Below are positions 54,101-60,966 of a stretch of DNA of 64,000 nt, one piece after another. How positions within the stretch are numbered: position 1 is the first letter of the stretch; each line of letters starts with the position of its first letter. The stretch spans positions 1 to 64,000 of the forward strand of contig JAQWYK010000049.1 of the NCBI GenBank assembly GCA_029254025.1. The letters are read 5' to 3'. The position numbers were made by a program, and so were the translations under genes. The notes under the pieces were generated by a model, which was given only the letters and a program-made list of their open reading frames with translations, was not told the origin of the DNA and did no database searches. This DNA is from Crocinitomicaceae bacterium (lineage in GTDB: Bacteria; Bacteroidota; Bacteroidia; Flavobacteriales_D; Crocinitomicaceae).

Positions 54101-54955
54101 TTACAGGATATTACAGCAGGATCGTACAACTTGACAGTTATTGATGGTAACGGTTGTTCTGCCGATTATGGACCAATTGATATTCTTGAAATTCCACCTC
54201 CTACCATTGACGATGTGAACTTAACCGTGTTGGATGAATCCTGCGTTGGTAACGATGGTGTGATTCAAGGACTAGTCGTTACAGGAAATGGACTTACCTA
54301 TACGTGGAACAGTACTTCGAGTCCATCACAGGATGCCGCTGGCTTAAGCGCAGGTGACTACACTTTGGAAGTAATAGATGAGAACGGTTGTAATGTTTCG
54401 TATGGTCCGATCACTGTAGGAGGAACAGTTGCTCCTGTTATCGATGTTGTTCCAGGCAATCCAACCATAGATTTAGGAGACAATGTGGGATTGACGCTTT
54501 TAATCAATCCTTCTTCGGCTTCCGATGCGATCACGTGGACGCCTTCAGCTGGGTTGAGTTGTACAGATTGTATCAATCCAATTGCAAGTCCAACCCAAAC
54601 TACAACGTACGTGGTTACCGTATCGAATGCGGATGGTTGTGTTGTGACAGATACAGTATTGATTGCTGTGACCAATCCATGTGGTGAAATTTTCGTGCCT
54701 ACTATTTTTACGCCGAATGGAGATAATCTCCATGATGAACTTTGCGTTTTAGGAGGATGTGTATCTTCAATTACGTTTGAGGTATTTAATAGATGGGGAG
54801 AACGAGTTTTCAAGACAGAGAATCCGGAAGTGTGCTGGGATGGTTTGTTTAAAGGTAAGAAGGTGAATACAGGTGTTTTTGTGTATAAAGCGAAAGGAAC
54901 GCGAACGGATGGAACAACCTTTGAAGCGGCAGGAAATGTAACTATCGTACACTAA
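51149..54955 (+). CDS. Giant SprB-like repeat adhesin with gliding-motility (T9SS type B) C-terminal domain
   Basis: 1268 residues. Signal peptide MIRNLTVALIILFIALQSIA. A roughly 600-residue N-terminal region is rich in glycine loops (GGGGANYHNAGGGGGSN, GGDGGDGGRGGG) on a beta-helix-like framework. An Ig-like domain (about 550-630) follows. Six repeats of 77-81 residues, each with DE(T/S)C..NDG.I.G, W(N)G and AG.Y.L.V.D..GC, resemble SprB repeats. A further Ig-like module has TWTPSAGLSCTDC. The C-terminal domain VPTIFTPNGDNLHDELCV / NRWGERVFKTENP / WDGLFKGKKVNTGVFVY is the gliding-motility-associated type B sorting domain. It is exported by T9SS and likely a surface adhesin. Confidence 0.9.
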   Translation: MIRNLTVALIILFIALQSIAQRGANGDLTISVQNEWVNTYTYLMNNANAGASSISVNSNALGGAMFTNNLAAGDLVLIIQMQGASVDVNTTPTVSWGGNYTAQNSFFSNGNIFDEKEFGQVTNYNNAGNYEYAEVRGVSGSNTILLNCALTLSYTAAGHVQVIRVPRFDNLTVQNNASISCPLWSGQTGGVLAIEVNGNLTLNGTGAINSNETGFRGGQKLNISTNAGGPGGGGFLGSYDAAEGAEKGEGIGGYHDEYDLLESRYCRGAIANGGGGANYHNAGGGGGSNVGTGTYHAYGVPDAGGANQFLSAWNLENASMVSQPSSGGGRGGYSHANSAQNPLTQAPNTTQWSGDFRRYAHGHGGHPLTYSVDRVFSGGGGGAGDENDGDGGDGGRGGGIVLLTVYGDIIGTGSINANGGDGGNAEGATPPAFTTQKSGDDGAGGGGGGGSIVIQNSNPLPSSVSLNARGGDGGNQILQLSNFAANTMDGPGGGGAGGLISTSGGAAVLDISGGVAGTSSSSIANNFPANGATSGASGVSNQLTSAYDLTVLDQTICGGGSANLSVTVLGSLPAGGSIEWYTSQFGGSSLNSGTTYTTPVLGANTTYWVGVCPGTFRIPFNVFVSPAITITGTAVEQDETCAGNDASITGLSASGGFGALMFDWNGVVSTSEDLTGAIGGTYNLTVIDENGCTATSGPYILTASPGPSIDVSNMIIDDETCFGNDGSITGIVATGSNLTFAWNGNSSAGEDLNGVTGGTYTLVVTDDNSCQATAGPFTVNTISGPVIDISGLSVQDESCFGNDGEISGIVVTGSSVTYQWNGNVSASSDLTNANAGAYTLVATDDNGCSTSEGPITVGTIAPPTIDITNLVIQGENCNQFDGAITGITASGIGLTFEWNGVTSVDEDLVNQQAGSYTLVVTDNIGCTAQSGPHEIPVVGGPAVDDANLIVQDETCNANDGAITGLTATGSGLVFVWNGTPGTLDLQDITAGSYNLTVIDGNGCSADYGPIDILEIPPPTIDDVNLTVLDESCVGNDGVIQGLVVTGNGLTYTWNSTSSPSQDAAGLSAGDYTLEVIDENGCNVSYGPITVGGTVAPVIDVVPGNPTIDLGDNVGLTLLINPSSASDAITWTPSAGLSCTDCINPIASPTQTTTYVVTVSNADGCVVTDTVLIAVTNPCGEIFVPTIFTPNGDNLHDELCVLGGCVSSITFEVFNRWGERVFKTENPEVCWDGLFKGKKVNTGVFVYKAKGTRTDGTTFEAAGNVTIVH
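53048..54455 (+). repeat. Six tandem coding repeats of about 234 nt
   Basis: Repeat units begin near 53048, 53291, 53525, 53759, 53993 and 54224, giving periods of 243, 234, 234, 234 and 231 nt. Each encodes a cysteine pair: one after the DE motif and one at the GC near the end of the unit. The units are diverged at DNA level, so they are old duplications rather than a recent expansion. Confidence 0.85.
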
Positions 54956-55056
54956 CGGTGTAACCAATATGATCCTTCTAGCGTTCATTATAAGTATGTC
55001 TATTGAGTGAGTGAGTTGGGCTCCAATTGACATACAAAGCAATTCAAAATGAAAAC

Positions 55057-55638
55057 ATGAGTAGCGAAAATTCTGAAATATCAACCGTCGTAAAAAATAC
55101 CTACCAGGATATTTACGATACATTCTGTGCTGTTCCTGACTCCTCAGTAGTTATTGCACATTTCGGTCGGTTTTCCCAGGATTTAGTGAACAGTATTTCA
55201 GAAGGTGTTGAAAATATTCTCATTTCCAATGACGTCAAGAAAAACATGATCAAGCGTATGTTTTCGGTCCTAATAGAAGGGCTTCAAAATATTCGTATTC
55301 ATGGTGGGAGTGATTCCGATGACCAGCAAATTGGTCATGTAATTGTTCTTAGGGGGTGTGCAGATTACCGTGTATCTTTTGGAAGCTACGCATCTGAGGA
55401 GGATCGAAGTTTTTTAACCAAGCATCTCGATAATATCAATGAAAAATCCTTAGAAGAAGTCAAAGCCTTTTACCTAGATGTATTGAGCAAAGGTTTTCTT
55501 TCTAACAAAGGTGGTGCAGGATTGGGGTTTATCACGATTGCTCTTACATCTAAATCCGCGATTTATTATGCGTTTCATCCGACTGATTACAAGGATCTGC
55601 ACTATTTTGATTTCTCAGTTGAATTAAAAATTGATTAA
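55057..55638 (+). CDS. SiaB-like (DUF6272) histidine-kinase-fold ATPase
   Basis: 193 residues from the ATG at 55057 (an in-frame TTG lies at 55027). The protein has a GHKL-like ATPase pattern: an N-box-like [11 protein letters not shown] and a glycine-rich lid [12 protein letters not shown]. Helix-rich N-terminal part, no membrane segment. SiaB-type kinases phosphorylate a small anti-anti-sigma-like partner (SiaC) to control surface attachment; no SiaC or SiaA gene is adjacent. Lying directly after a T9SS adhesin gene, a link to surface behaviour is possible but inferred. Confidence 0.72.
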   Translation: MSSENSEISTVVKNTYQDIYDTFCAVPDSSVVIAHFGRFSQDLVNSISEGVENILISNDVKKNMIKRMFSVLIEGLQNIRIHGGSDSDDQQIGHVIVLRGCADYRVSFGSYASEEDRSFLTKHLDNINEKSLEEVKAFYLDVLSKGFLSNKGGAGLGFITIALTSKSAIYYAFHPTDYKDLHYFDFSVELKID

Positions 55639-55661
55639 ACCACTTTGCGTATCTTTACGGT

Positions 55662-55928
55662 GTGAATGTTTTCCGCCAAATAGCGCAAGCCCCTTTTATC
55701 TTTTTAGTTAAGATTTATCAATGGCTAATAAGTCCACTTTTGCCAGCGAGTTGCCGTTATACGCCGACATGCTCCCAATATATGATTGAAGCAATCAGGG
55801 AATGGGGCGTTCTTAGAGGTGGTTGGATGGGAGTGAAGCGGCTTGCAAGTTGTGGACCTTGGGGCGGATGCGGTCATGATCCTGTTCCTAAAAGAAAAGA
55901 TACATCCAATAATTCCCATGGGAAATAA
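55662..55928 (+). CDS. yidD: YidD membrane protein insertion efficiency factor
   Basis: 88 residues, GTG start. The conserved YidD core is evident: [32 protein letters not shown] and the terminal [13 protein letters not shown]. It assists YidC-mediated insertion of inner-membrane proteins. Usually it lies in the rpmH-rnpA-yidC region, but here it stands alone. A TATCTTTA box (55650-55657), one base from the -7 consensus, lies 4 nt before the GTG. Confidence 0.9.
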   Translation: MNVFRQIAQAPFIFLVKIYQWLISPLLPASCRYTPTCSQYMIEAIREWGVLRGGWMGVKRLASCGPWGGCGHDPVPKRKDTSNNSHGK

Positions 55929-55933
55929 ATAGC

Positions 55934-57121
55934 TTACGGCAAGTTGTCCATCGCTTTCAAAATTACTTCTCCTGCTTGTTGAATTTCTTCCCATGATATT
56001 GTAAGTGGAGGACTTAGTCGGAAACTATAAGGGTGAGACAAAAACCAAAACGTAATCAGACCATCTTCAAGACATTGTTCTACGATTTTCGTGACTATCA
56101 CATCACTTTCCATATCAATAGCAAACATAAGCCCTATGCGCCTGATCGACTGAACAGCTCGGTGTCGGCTAAGTAACTCCTCTAGTTTTTTTCCTTTCGC
56201 TTCCACTTCGAGATAGTCTACCTCTTCAGTTAGTACATCTAAACAAGCAGCACCTGCCGCACATACAACAGGATGTCCACCAAACGTGGTGATATGTCCA
56301 AGCATTGGATCGAATGAGAGCTGTTTCATTTTCTCATTACTGCTAACGAAAGCACCAATTGGCATTCCTCCACCAAGTGCTTTTCCGAGTGTTAGAATAT
56401 CTGGGATAATTCCACTATGCTCAAATGCAAAAAGTTTTCCAGTCCGCCCCATTCCGCACTGTATCTCATCGAAAATTAATTGAGCTCCAGTTTCAGTGCA
56501 TCGGTCACGAAGTTTTTCTAAATATTCAGCCGAGGCAATTCGAACACCCGCATCTCCTTGAACTGGCTCAATAATTACTCCTGCTGTTCGTTCCGTAATC
56601 AACTCTAAATCCTCCAGAGAGTTATGTCGTATGAATCGGATACCTGGCAGTAAAGGTCGAAAGGGTGATTTTTTAGATTCATTGGAAGATACACTCAGAG
56701 AGCCATGTGTACTCCCGTGATACGCCCCGATACAAGCGACCAATTCACTGCGTCCCGTAATCCGTTTAGCAAGTTTCAATGCGGCTTCATTTGCTTCAGT
56801 TCCCGAATTGACCGTGTAAACACAATCGAGTGGAGTAGGAAGCAAAGCACTTAGTTTTTGTGCAAACACCAATTGACTATCTTGGATGAATTCGCCATAT
56901 ACCATCACGTGGAGGTGCTTGTCAATTTGTTGCTTGAGCGCTTCAACTATGTGAGGATGGTTATGACCAATATTGTTTACAGCGACACCGGAAATCATAT
57001 CCATGTAAGCTTTACCTGATTTATCATAGATGTAAATTCCTTTTGCATAGTCTACATCAATCAGGAAAGGATACGGATTCGTTTGTCCCTGTATGGTTAA
57101 AAAATTATCGCGACGATTCAT
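55934..57121 (-). CDS. Class III aminotransferase (acetylornithine/aspartate-type)
   Basis: 395 residues from the ATG at 57121 (MNRRDNFLTIQGQTN); the alternative ATG at 57151 adds ten residues. PLP fold-type I motifs: VNSGTEANEAALKLAKR, GAYHGSTHGSLSVS, VIIEPVQGDAGVRIAS, FDEIQCGMGRTGKL, and the PLP lysine in LTLGKALGGGMPIG. ISGVAVNNIGHNHP and VMVYGEFIQDSQ match the Bacteroidota proteins annotated as aspartate aminotransferase family. The exact substrate is unclear. It is not an ornithine aminotransferase paralogue by length or motif detail, as that enzyme is at 30590. Confidence 0.83.
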   Translation of the reverse strand: MNRRDNFLTIQGQTNPYPFLIDVDYAKGIYIYDKSGKAYMDMISGVAVNNIGHNHPHIVEALKQQIDKHLHVMVYGEFIQDSQLVFAQKLSALLPTPLDCVYTVNSGTEANEAALKLAKRITGRSELVACIGAYHGSTHGSLSVSSNESKKSPFRPLLPGIRFIRHNSLEDLELITERTAGVIIEPVQGDAGVRIASAEYLEKLRDRCTETGAQLIFDEIQCGMGRTGKLFAFEHSGIIPDILTLGKALGGGMPIGAFVSSNEKMKQLSFDPMLGHITTFGGHPVVCAAGAACLDVLTEEVDYLEVEAKGKKLEELLSRHRAVQSIRRIGLMFAIDMESDVIVTKIVEQCLEDGLITFWFLSHPYSFRLSPPLTISWEEIQQAGEVILKAMDNLP

Positions 57122-57241
57122 ATGTGTTTTCACTACTTCAAAATTAAACATTCTTGCGTAGACCTATGATAAAGTTCTTAAGTTACTTTTGTCGTGTGTG
57201 AACTTTGTAAGTGTCCAATGCGACTTTACCAATTCAACGCT

Positions 57242-57249
57242 TAACTTTG
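57242..57249 (+). promoter_or_regulatory. Bacteroidota -7 element (TAACTTTG) of the 57254 operon
   Basis: Exact TAnnTTTG match ending 4 nt before the ATG at 57254; predicts a leaderless transcript. It drives at least the three overlapping genes that follow. Confidence 0.6.
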
Positions 57250-57253
57250 CACC

Positions 57254-57856
57254 ATGACACCTCAAGAGGCAAAAGTACTATTGAAAATTGAAGATGGTGA
57301 TGAGTTCATCGACCGTTGGGAGCAAGAAATGTTTGGTATTAAGCGTTACTTTTTAACTTCTACACCTATTCCAAAGGTGTTTTATGCTAAACTGGCACGC
57401 TTGCGCAAATTCGAAGAAGCGTACTTTACGCTAATCGGGGTAGATGTTCCGTCATTGAATGATGCAATTTCCATTGAGCTTGTCAATTTCTCTCCAGATG
57501 TTTCTGAAGCCTTTCATCAATTACATGTTTGGCGAACATCTATCAAGCAGCGCATCCATTCTACGCATAATGTTGAAGAAATTGTCCAGTTGATAGAAGC
57601 TTGGATACGCGTTGAGAAGGACTACATTACTCAATGGGTTAACCCACAAAGTACTGAGATTCCCGCGGAGATGGTTATTTCAAAGGAGCCAGATCCAATG
57701 GAGATACTCACTTTAATTAATAACTGGAAGAGTGCTGCAGGTCTTACTACGTTTCATCAATTACATATGAATTTTCCTTTTTTACCTGAACGGCTCCGCT
57801 TTGAGGTGAAAAGGTTAACTTTGTTGGCAGAACATTATGGAGAAAGATTTATTTGA
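57254..57856 (+). CDS. Protein of unknown function, first gene of DUF493 operon
   Basis: 200 residues, predicted soluble and helix-rich. No family recognised. It opens with MTPQEAKVLLKIEDGDEF and contains many acidic and aromatic residues. Its end overlaps the next gene by 20 nt, indicating tight coupling with the DUF493 protein. Confidence 0.7.
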   Translation: MTPQEAKVLLKIEDGDEFIDRWEQEMFGIKRYFLTSTPIPKVFYAKLARLRKFEEAYFTLIGVDVPSLNDAISIELVNFSPDVSEAFHQLHVWRTSIKQRIHSTHNVEEIVQLIEAWIRVEKDYITQWVNPQSTEIPAEMVISKEPDPMEILTLINNWKSAAGLTTFHQLHMNFPFLPERLRFEVKRLTLLAEHYGERFI

Positions 57857-58106
57857 CGGATTGAGAAAACAGTTGGAGGAACAAGATTGGCCTGCCCTGT
57901 ATTTTTTTAAATTTATATGTCCCTCGGACGATGAGACAGTAGCTAAAATTGTTGGTCTTTTTGGCGTACATAGTGACATTAATTTTCAGCCTTCAACAAA
58001 GGGTAAATACACAAGTATTTCGGTGAAAGAAGTTATGTTGAGCGCGGAGCGTGTAATTGATGTGTACAAGGAAGCTGGCAAAGTAAAAGGGGTAATATCA
58101 TTGTAA
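57837..58106 (+). CDS. DUF493 family protein (YbeD-like)
   Basis: 89 residues with an ACT-like alpha/beta pattern. FFKFICPSDDETVAKIVGLF and the family signature STKGKYTSISVKEVMLSAERV are followed by VYKEAGKVKGVISL. YbeD-type proteins are thought to be small regulatory domains; the target is unknown. It overlaps genes on both sides (20 nt upstream, 1 nt downstream). Confidence 0.82.
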   Translation: MEKDLFDGLRKQLEEQDWPALYFFKFICPSDDETVAKIVGLFGVHSDINFQPSTKGKYTSISVKEVMLSAERVIDVYKEAGKVKGVISL

Positions 58107-58516
58107 TGGAAGCATTTTTTTTATTGGTAATTGATTTACCGAAAGTGATCTTAAATGTGGCATGGGGAACATTGTTGGTAATTATCGCAATTATTTTGTA
58201 CCGATTACTCTTACGAAGAATGAAGAGAGAAGTGATGGATAACTCTGGTTTCGTGGTGCTACATCGAAGTGAGAAAGAACCAGCATGGGGTCTAATTCAA
58301 TTGTATTTTACTGCGGAAAAATCTGGAAAAGGTACCTTTCGCTTGTATGCAAAAGAGGGGCAGGCAGAATGGGTACTATTTGATGGTGAATTTAAACCTG
58401 GAAATACGATTGTGAATTTTGATACAACTCTAGTGCCTAATGGGTGGTATTATTATGAAGTGAAAACGGAAAATCAAAAAACGTACAAATTGCTTGAAAT
58501 AAAGAATAAGGTTTAG
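58106..58516 (+). CDS. Membrane-anchored protein with beta-sandwich-like domain
   Basis: 136 residues. An N-terminal hydrophobic helix (VAWGTLLVIIAIILYRLLL) is followed by a basic stop-transfer and a roughly 90-residue strand-rich domain (GFVVLHRSEKEPAWGLIQLYF ... NTIVNFDTTLVPNGWYYYEV). Topology is uncertain; the RRMKRE stretch after the helix suggests the domain faces the cytoplasm. No family recognised. It starts on the last base of the DUF493 stop. Confidence 0.68.
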   Translation: MEAFFLLVIDLPKVILNVAWGTLLVIIAIILYRLLLRRMKREVMDNSGFVVLHRSEKEPAWGLIQLYFTAEKSGKGTFRLYAKEGQAEWVLFDGEFKPGNTIVNFDTTLVPNGWYYYEVKTENQKTYKLLEIKNKV

Positions 58517-58546
58517 CGTTTTATAAAAAAAGCTTATTTTCCCACC

Positions 58547-59185
58547 ATGAGAAATTGGACGGCCATATTGCTAATCATCTTTTTTTCCGGAAGAACCTCA
58601 GCGCAAACAGAGGAGTTTCAGCCAGCTGGTTCATTCAAAGCAGAAATCGGTTTAGCGAATAATGCATCCAACGAGGCTTTCCGTGATTTAATGCAAGGTC
58701 TTTTTAATATTACGGTGGGTTATCAATATACTCTCCCTAATTCGCTTTCCTTTGGTGCCGGTATTCGACATAATTATTTCACTGTAAATCAGTTTAAAAA
58801 TAAAATCGACTTGCGCGGTGGAATCCATTTTGGGGGAATGTATGGTAAAATTGGTATTGAGAAGTATTACGGTCAATTTGGAATTGATATTGGTATTCGA
58901 GCAGGGTACAATATGATGGCCTCTGTTACAAATAAATGCAAAGAGGCTAACGAGGGATTGAAGATTTTTGATGGGGGTTTTATCGAACCTGTGATCAACC
59001 TGGGTTTGTTAGCCGATGAACAAAGTTCTTTTTACTTGAATCTAACGTATTCATTCCATACCTTTAAGTTCCAACCTTATCACGTCTGTGAAGATGACTT
59101 TTCGGCATATAGTCCTGAGGGTCTTGATAAAATCACGTCCTATTTCGTTATCGGGTTCGGTTATTCGTTTTATTTTGGACAGTAA
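58547..59185 (+). CDS. Outer-membrane beta-barrel-like protein
   Basis: 212 residues. Signal peptide MRNWTAILLIIFFSGRTSAQ, then alternating amphipathic strands (FKAEIGLANNASNEAF, ITVGYQYTLPNSLSFGAG, GGMYGKIGIEKYYGQFGIDI, SFYLNLTYSFHTF) ending FVIGFGYSFYFGQ, the aromatic-terminated strand pattern of small outer-membrane barrels. Function unknown. A TATTTTCC site sits immediately before the start, two bases from the -7 consensus. Confidence 0.72.
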   Translation: MRNWTAILLIIFFSGRTSAQTEEFQPAGSFKAEIGLANNASNEAFRDLMQGLFNITVGYQYTLPNSLSFGAGIRHNYFTVNQFKNKIDLRGGIHFGGMYGKIGIEKYYGQFGIDIGIRAGYNMMASVTNKCKEANEGLKIFDGGFIEPVINLGLLADEQSSFYLNLTYSFHTFKFQPYHVCEDDFSAYSPEGLDKITSYFVIGFGYSFYFGQ

Positions 59186-59213
59186 TTTGTATGTTCAAGG
59201 AAAAAATAGAAAT

Positions 59214-59657
59214 ATGCGTTACTTATTTATTTCAATGGTTTTAGTTATTGCTGCTGCATGTGGTTCCATGAAGGAAACAGAAGAAAGACCATTACAAGTA
59301 GATCAAATGGTGAAGAAGGCAACAATTGGTGAAGTACCAAAAGATAATCCAGCGACTGACATCGTAAATGTTTCCCTTGAAGGGAATCTGCTAAAAATTA
59401 CGGCTTCATACTCAGGTGGGTGCGAAGACCAAGTAATTGAGTTAGTTGGAAATGAAATGATCATGAAATCACTTCCTCCGAAACGTGCGATTACTCTGGT
59501 CCGGGATACCAAGGGCGACGGGTGTCGTGAATATATCACCAAAGAGCTGGTGTTTGATATTTCAAAATTGGCATACCAGCAAAAGGAGGAAAGCGAAATT
59601 GTCCTGCTGCTTGCTGGATTTGAAGGAGATATTCGTTACGTATATTCGGGAGAATGA
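59214..59657 (+). CDS. Small lipoprotein of unknown function
   Basis: 147 residues from the ATG at 59214, chosen for its lipoprotein signal (RYLFISMVLVIAAACGS); the open frame extends upstream into the barrel gene. The mature part has a strand-rich pattern with IVNVSLEGNLLKITASYSGG and paired cysteines (CEDQ, GCREY). The stop overlaps the next ATG by 4 nt, linking it to the metalloregulator. Confidence 0.72.
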   Translation: MRYLFISMVLVIAAACGSMKETEERPLQVDQMVKKATIGEVPKDNPATDIVNVSLEGNLLKITASYSGGCEDQVIELVGNEMIMKSLPPKRAITLVRDTKGDGCREYITKELVFDISKLAYQQKEESEIVLLLAGFEGDIRYVYSGE

Positions 59658-60340
59658 GTAGTCCTATGTCCAAATCACTCACGCAAAGTGAAGAGAATTA
59701 TCTAAAGGCAATTTACAGTCTTGAAGAACGTCACATTGGTGCAATTTCTACAAACGACTTAGCCGAGGTAATGGATACCAAAGCGAGCTCCGTTACAGAC
59801 ATGATTAAGCGGCTGTCTGAAAAAGAACTGGTTTCTTACAAGAAATATCAAGGATGTTTATTAACCGATAAAGGCCGTCAAAAAGCACTTCTTACTATTC
59901 GGAAGCACCGACTTTGGGAAGTGTTCTTGGTAGAAAAATTGAACTTTGGTTGGGATGAAGTGCACGATATTGCAGAACAATTGGAACACATTCAGTCCAC
60001 AGCATTAACGGATAAGCTAGAGTCGTTTCTGGAGTTTCCAAAGTTTGATCCCCATGGTGATCCCATTCCTAACAAAGCAGGAGAAATGCAACTCAGAAAA
60101 AACACTTGTAAGTTGTCTGAATTACATGGGGGACCATCAGCAATTGTAATTGGCGTAGATGATGGTTCACCAAGCTTTCTGCAGTACCTGGATAGGCATA
60201 GTATTCAACTCGGAAGTGAAATTCAACTCAAAGAGAAATTCGAATTTGATGGTTCCGCAACACTCGTGATTGATGGCAAAGAACTAAACCTTTCACATAC
60301 AGCACTGGTGAAGATTACGGTGCAAGTGAAGAACGAATAA
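59654..60340 (+). CDS. DtxR/MntR-family metal-dependent transcriptional regulator
   Basis: 228 residues. N-terminal winged helix: SEENYLKAIYSLEER, ISTNDLAEVMDTKASSVTDM, and VSYKKYQGCLLTDKGRQKAL. The dimerisation/metal domain has FGWDEVHDIAEQLEHIQS with the Glu and His ligands expected in MntR/IdeR. The C-terminal roughly 70 residues are an SH3-like FeoA domain (QLGSEIQLKEKFEFDGSA). It probably represses Mn or Fe uptake genes; targets are not visible nearby. Confidence 0.88.
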   Translation: MSSPMSKSLTQSEENYLKAIYSLEERHIGAISTNDLAEVMDTKASSVTDMIKRLSEKELVSYKKYQGCLLTDKGRQKALLTIRKHRLWEVFLVEKLNFGWDEVHDIAEQLEHIQSTALTDKLESFLEFPKFDPHGDPIPNKAGEMQLRKNTCKLSELHGGPSAIVIGVDDGSPSFLQYLDRHSIQLGSEIQLKEKFEFDGSATLVIDGKELNLSHTALVKITVQVKNE

Positions 60341-60346
60341 TGTTCT

Positions 60347-60958
60347 TTATTGGTTTTTAACAGCTTCAATGATAGCATGTAAAGAGGGGTACGTTTCTGA
60401 CTTTAGTCGCTCAAATTCTTCTTTATAAAACCATTTGACCTTTTCTATATCCTCCTCAGTTTGCGGAATTAGTTTTTGTTGATTATCTGCTTCAAAGAGG
60501 AACCAATGCGTTTTTTTTAATACGTATTCTTGATATTTATAATAGACGTGCCAGGTGCAAGGAAGTGTTGTAATTAGGTGAATATCTGTTATGCCGGATT
60601 CCTCCTTGATTTCCCGTTCTGCTCCATCTGAAGGTAATTCTTTTCTTTCCAATTTCCCCTTAGGAAGGTCCCATTTCCCCCAGCGATAGATGAAAAGGTA
60701 GTTGTAGGGTTCCTGGGTAGACTTTACAACTCCACCAGCGGCTTCCAAGTATTTAAAATTACAAAAAAAGCGCCCGATTTCTTCTAGGGGCTCAGGGCAA
60801 AGGACAGTTACTTCACCAGGATGTTTTTCAAGCTCTAAAGATAGTAGCGAAAGGTCTTTTGTTTTCAAAGAAGGGAAATAACGCTCCAAATAATCCGGTA
60901 ATTTTCCTAATCCTTTCTTAAAAATTATTGCTTTATTTTCGATAAAAACTTTGTACAT
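60347..60958 (-). CDS. NUDIX hydrolase
   Basis: 203 residues. The complete Nudix box lies at about residues 101-123: it starts GKLERKE and ends REIKEESGI (Gx5Ex7REUxEExGU). The preceding WDLPK and N-terminal strand-rich extension of about 75 residues are common in the Bacteroidota group. It hydrolyses a nucleoside diphosphate derivative; the substrate is unknown. It is divergent from pyrE, 8 nt between start codons. Confidence 0.88.
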   Translation of the reverse strand: MYKVFIENKAIIFKKGLGKLPDYLERYFPSLKTKDLSLLSLELEKHPGEVTVLCPEPLEEIGRFFCNFKYLEAAGGVVKSTQEPYNYLFIYRWGKWDLPKGKLERKELPSDGAEREIKEESGITDIHLITTLPCTWHVYYKYQEYVLKKTHWFLFEADNQQKLIPQTEEDIEKVKWFYKEEFERLKSETYPSLHAIIEAVKNQ

Positions 60959-60961
60959 TTG
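60954..60961 (+). promoter_or_regulatory. Bacteroidota -7 element (TACATTTG) of pyrE
   Basis: Exact TAnnTTTG match ending 5 nt before the pyrE ATG, with TTG at 60928-60930 (23-nt spacer). It overlaps the divergent NUDIX start codon (complement of 60956-60958), so the two genes share their promoter region. Confidence 0.62.
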
Positions 60962-60966
60962 GCGCT

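Noticed and set aside
53048-54455. Regular 234-nt periodicity that at first resembles a CRISPR or satellite array
   Set aside because: The units are translated in one frame, are diverged from one another and encode SprB-like protein repeats; no short identical repeats with unique spacers.
54358-54813. 151-codon open frame on the minus strand opposite the adhesin
   Set aside because: It is antisense to strongly supported coding sequence with repeats and a sorting domain, and its product has no recognisable motif or upstream promoter.
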